DNA from: Chromatiales bacterium
GTDB taxonomy: Bacteria > Pseudomonadota > Gammaproteobacteria > UBA6429 > Thiohalophilaceae
Direction of reading: 5' to 3'
DNA length: 6,807 nt
NCBI GenBank assembly: GCA_027070385.1
Contig: JALXDW010000173.1
Coordinates: 1-6,807 of the forward strand
Notes under the pieces: generated by a model
What the model saw: the letters and a program-made list of their open reading frames with translations, nothing else
Told to the model about the DNA's origin: nothing
Databases searched by the model: none
Shown here: positions 5,928 to 6,807 of the stretch, one piece after another
Layout of the letters: each line of letters opens with the position of its first letter
Numbering within the stretch: the stretch's first letter is position 1
Translations under genes and position numbers: made by a program

Positions 5928-6807
5928 ATGATTATTGTCATTTCTCCCGCAAAAACTGTCGATTTTGAAACCCCTGCAGAAACAGCAAAATTCACCCAAC
6001 CGGATTTTTTAACAGAATCGAACACATTGGTACGGGAAATGCGCCATTATTCCCATAATGACATTAAAAAATTAATGTCTGTCAGTGATAAAATTGCAGA
6101 CCTCAATGTTGCGCGTTTTAAGCAGTTTAAAACACCGTTTACCACTAAAAATGCGAAACAGGCCGCACTTGCCTTTAAGGGGGATGTTTATACTGGACTG
6201 AACATTGATGATTTTAATTCAAAAGATCTGGACTTTGCACAAAAACACTTACGAATACTGTCAGGTCTTTACGGTTTGCTGCGTCCACTGGATCTGATGC
6301 AGGCTTACCGGCTGGAGATGGGGCTAAAACTTCCGGTAAAAAAAGCAAAGAATTTGTATGAATTCTGGGATAATAAAATTACTGACAAGCTGAACAGCGA
6401 ATTTAAAAAACAAAAAGAAAATACATTAATCAATCTGGCATCCAACGAGTACTTTAAAGTAATACAGAAAAAAAATCTCGAAGGTACAATTATCACCCCG
6501 GCATTTAAAGAGGCGCGGGATGATGGTTTCAAAATGATTGGGATTTATGCAAAAAAAGCACGCGGTATGATGAGTCGTTATATCATTAAAAACCGGATAA
6601 AAAATCCACAGGAAATAAAGACGTTTAATCTTGATGGCTATAAATTTAACAAGAAACTTTCATCTGAAAATAACTGGGTCTTTACCCGAAAAAAATGGAC
6701 GGGTTCCCTAGCCGGATGTGGCGAGGGTAAAGTAACCGGGTCAACACGAACCTATATAAACAAAATCTTTATGACTGACATTAATGATCTTTCTCATTTC
6801 TCAGAAC
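5928..6807 (+). CDS. yaaA: Peroxide stress protein YaaA (3' end beyond the window)
   Basis: YaaA (DUF328/UPF0246) limits oxidative damage by lowering free iron during peroxide stress in E. coli and also binds DNA. Family blocks here are MIIVISPAKT (1-10), FKGDVYTGL, LSGLYGLLRPLDLMQAYRLEMG in two parts (111-132), NLASNEYF (169-176) and YAKKARGMMSRYIIKNR (207-223). The start ATG has AAGG (5918-5921) six bases upstream. E. coli YaaA has 258 residues, and similarity here ends with WVFTRKK at about residue 256. Yet the frame stays open to the window edge, at least 37 residues further, with a tail I do not recognise. The change falls at seven A's (6689-6695). One A fewer would end the protein at TAG 6709-6711 after 260 residues, which suggests a frameshift or sequence error. 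A real C-terminal extension is the alternative. An in-frame ATG at 6771 could also be the start of the next gene. Confidence 0.9.
   Translation, partial: MIIVISPAKTVDFETPAETAKFTQPDFLTESNTLVREMRHYSHNDIKKLMSVSDKIADLNVARFKQFKTPFTTKNAKQAALAFKGDVYTGLNIDDFNSKDLDFAQKHLRILSGLYGLLRPLDLMQAYRLEMGLKLPVKKAKNLYEFWDNKITDKLNSEFKKQKENTLINLASNEYFKVIQKKNLEGTIITPAFKEARDDGFKMIGIYAKKARGMMSRYIIKNRIKNPQEIKTFNLDGYKFNKKLSSENNWVFTRKKWTGSLAGCGEGKVTGSTRTYINKIFMTDINDLSHFSE
6689..6727 (+). other. A-run in slippery phase followed by a GC-rich stem-loop, at the end of yaaA
   Basis: Seven A's (6689-6695) are read in phase as A AAA AAA, the classic layout for -1 ribosomal slippage. Ten bases later comes a stem: CCCTAGCC (6706-6713) pairs with GGCGAGGG (6720-6727) with one A-G mismatch and a six-base loop. 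A -1 shift would end at TAA 6728-6730, directly after the stem. GGTT (6702-6705) could also pair with AACC (6734-6737). No T-run follows, so it is not a standard terminator. The layout is visible, but any function is inferred. Confidence 0.4.

Noticed and set aside
6305..6532. A 75-codon minus-strand ORF, hydrophobic and Ser/Phe-rich
   Set aside because: It is antisense to the conserved core of yaaA. Its hydrophobicity arises from the AT-rich, Lys/Asn-rich sense codons.
6771..6807. Possible start of a next gene at the ATG 6771-6773
   Set aside because: There is no ribosome site upstream and only 12 codons are visible. It is also in frame with the open yaaA tail, so it cannot be called separately.

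Overview
The window looks like chromosomal DNA of an AT-rich gammaproteobacterium (about 40% GC by eye). The evidence is the mix of housekeeping-type families: a DUF2835 protein, a small RRM protein with membrane helices, an M16C (PreP-type) metallopeptidase and the peroxide-stress protein YaaA. I cannot name the genus. I see no transposase, integrase, tRNA, rRNA, CRISPR array or phage gene. The genes are tightly packed and no gene-free stretch exceeds about 130 bases.

Layout. At the left, two small minus-strand genes lie in tandem: a DUF2835 protein (294-536), followed 24 bases later by an unrecognised 83-residue ORF (18-269). Divergent from them is a plus-strand gene (664-1122) for a protein with two membrane helices and one RNA recognition motif. 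A perfect 18-bp inverted repeat with U-tracts on both strands (1141-1182) separates it from a convergent minus-strand cluster. Read in the direction of transcription, that cluster is an exported thioredoxin-like protein (5793 to 5275), an M16C metallopeptidase (5263 to 2309, 11 bases later) and an FHA-domain protein (2255 to 1194, 53 bases later). The peptidase is the size of mitochondrial presequence protease. The cluster ends at the shared terminator and is probably one operon. Divergent from it is yaaA (5928 onward), which runs off the right edge.

How the genes may work together. The redoxin, peptidase and FHA proteins suggest a peptide-clearance or envelope/redox housekeeping unit, but nothing in the sequence proves a shared pathway. 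YaaA protects against peroxide, and the redoxin promoter faces it across a short shared region. Both could answer oxidative stress, though I see no clear operator.

The least ordinary spots are three. The first is the membrane-tethered RRM protein. The second is the redoxin-PreP-FHA linkage, with an FHA partner whose N-terminal two thirds I do not recognise. The third is the 3' end of yaaA: the frame stays open beyond the family's normal end, just after a seven-A run in slippery phase, and is followed by a GC-rich stem-loop. I did not find a convincing new multi-gene system here.
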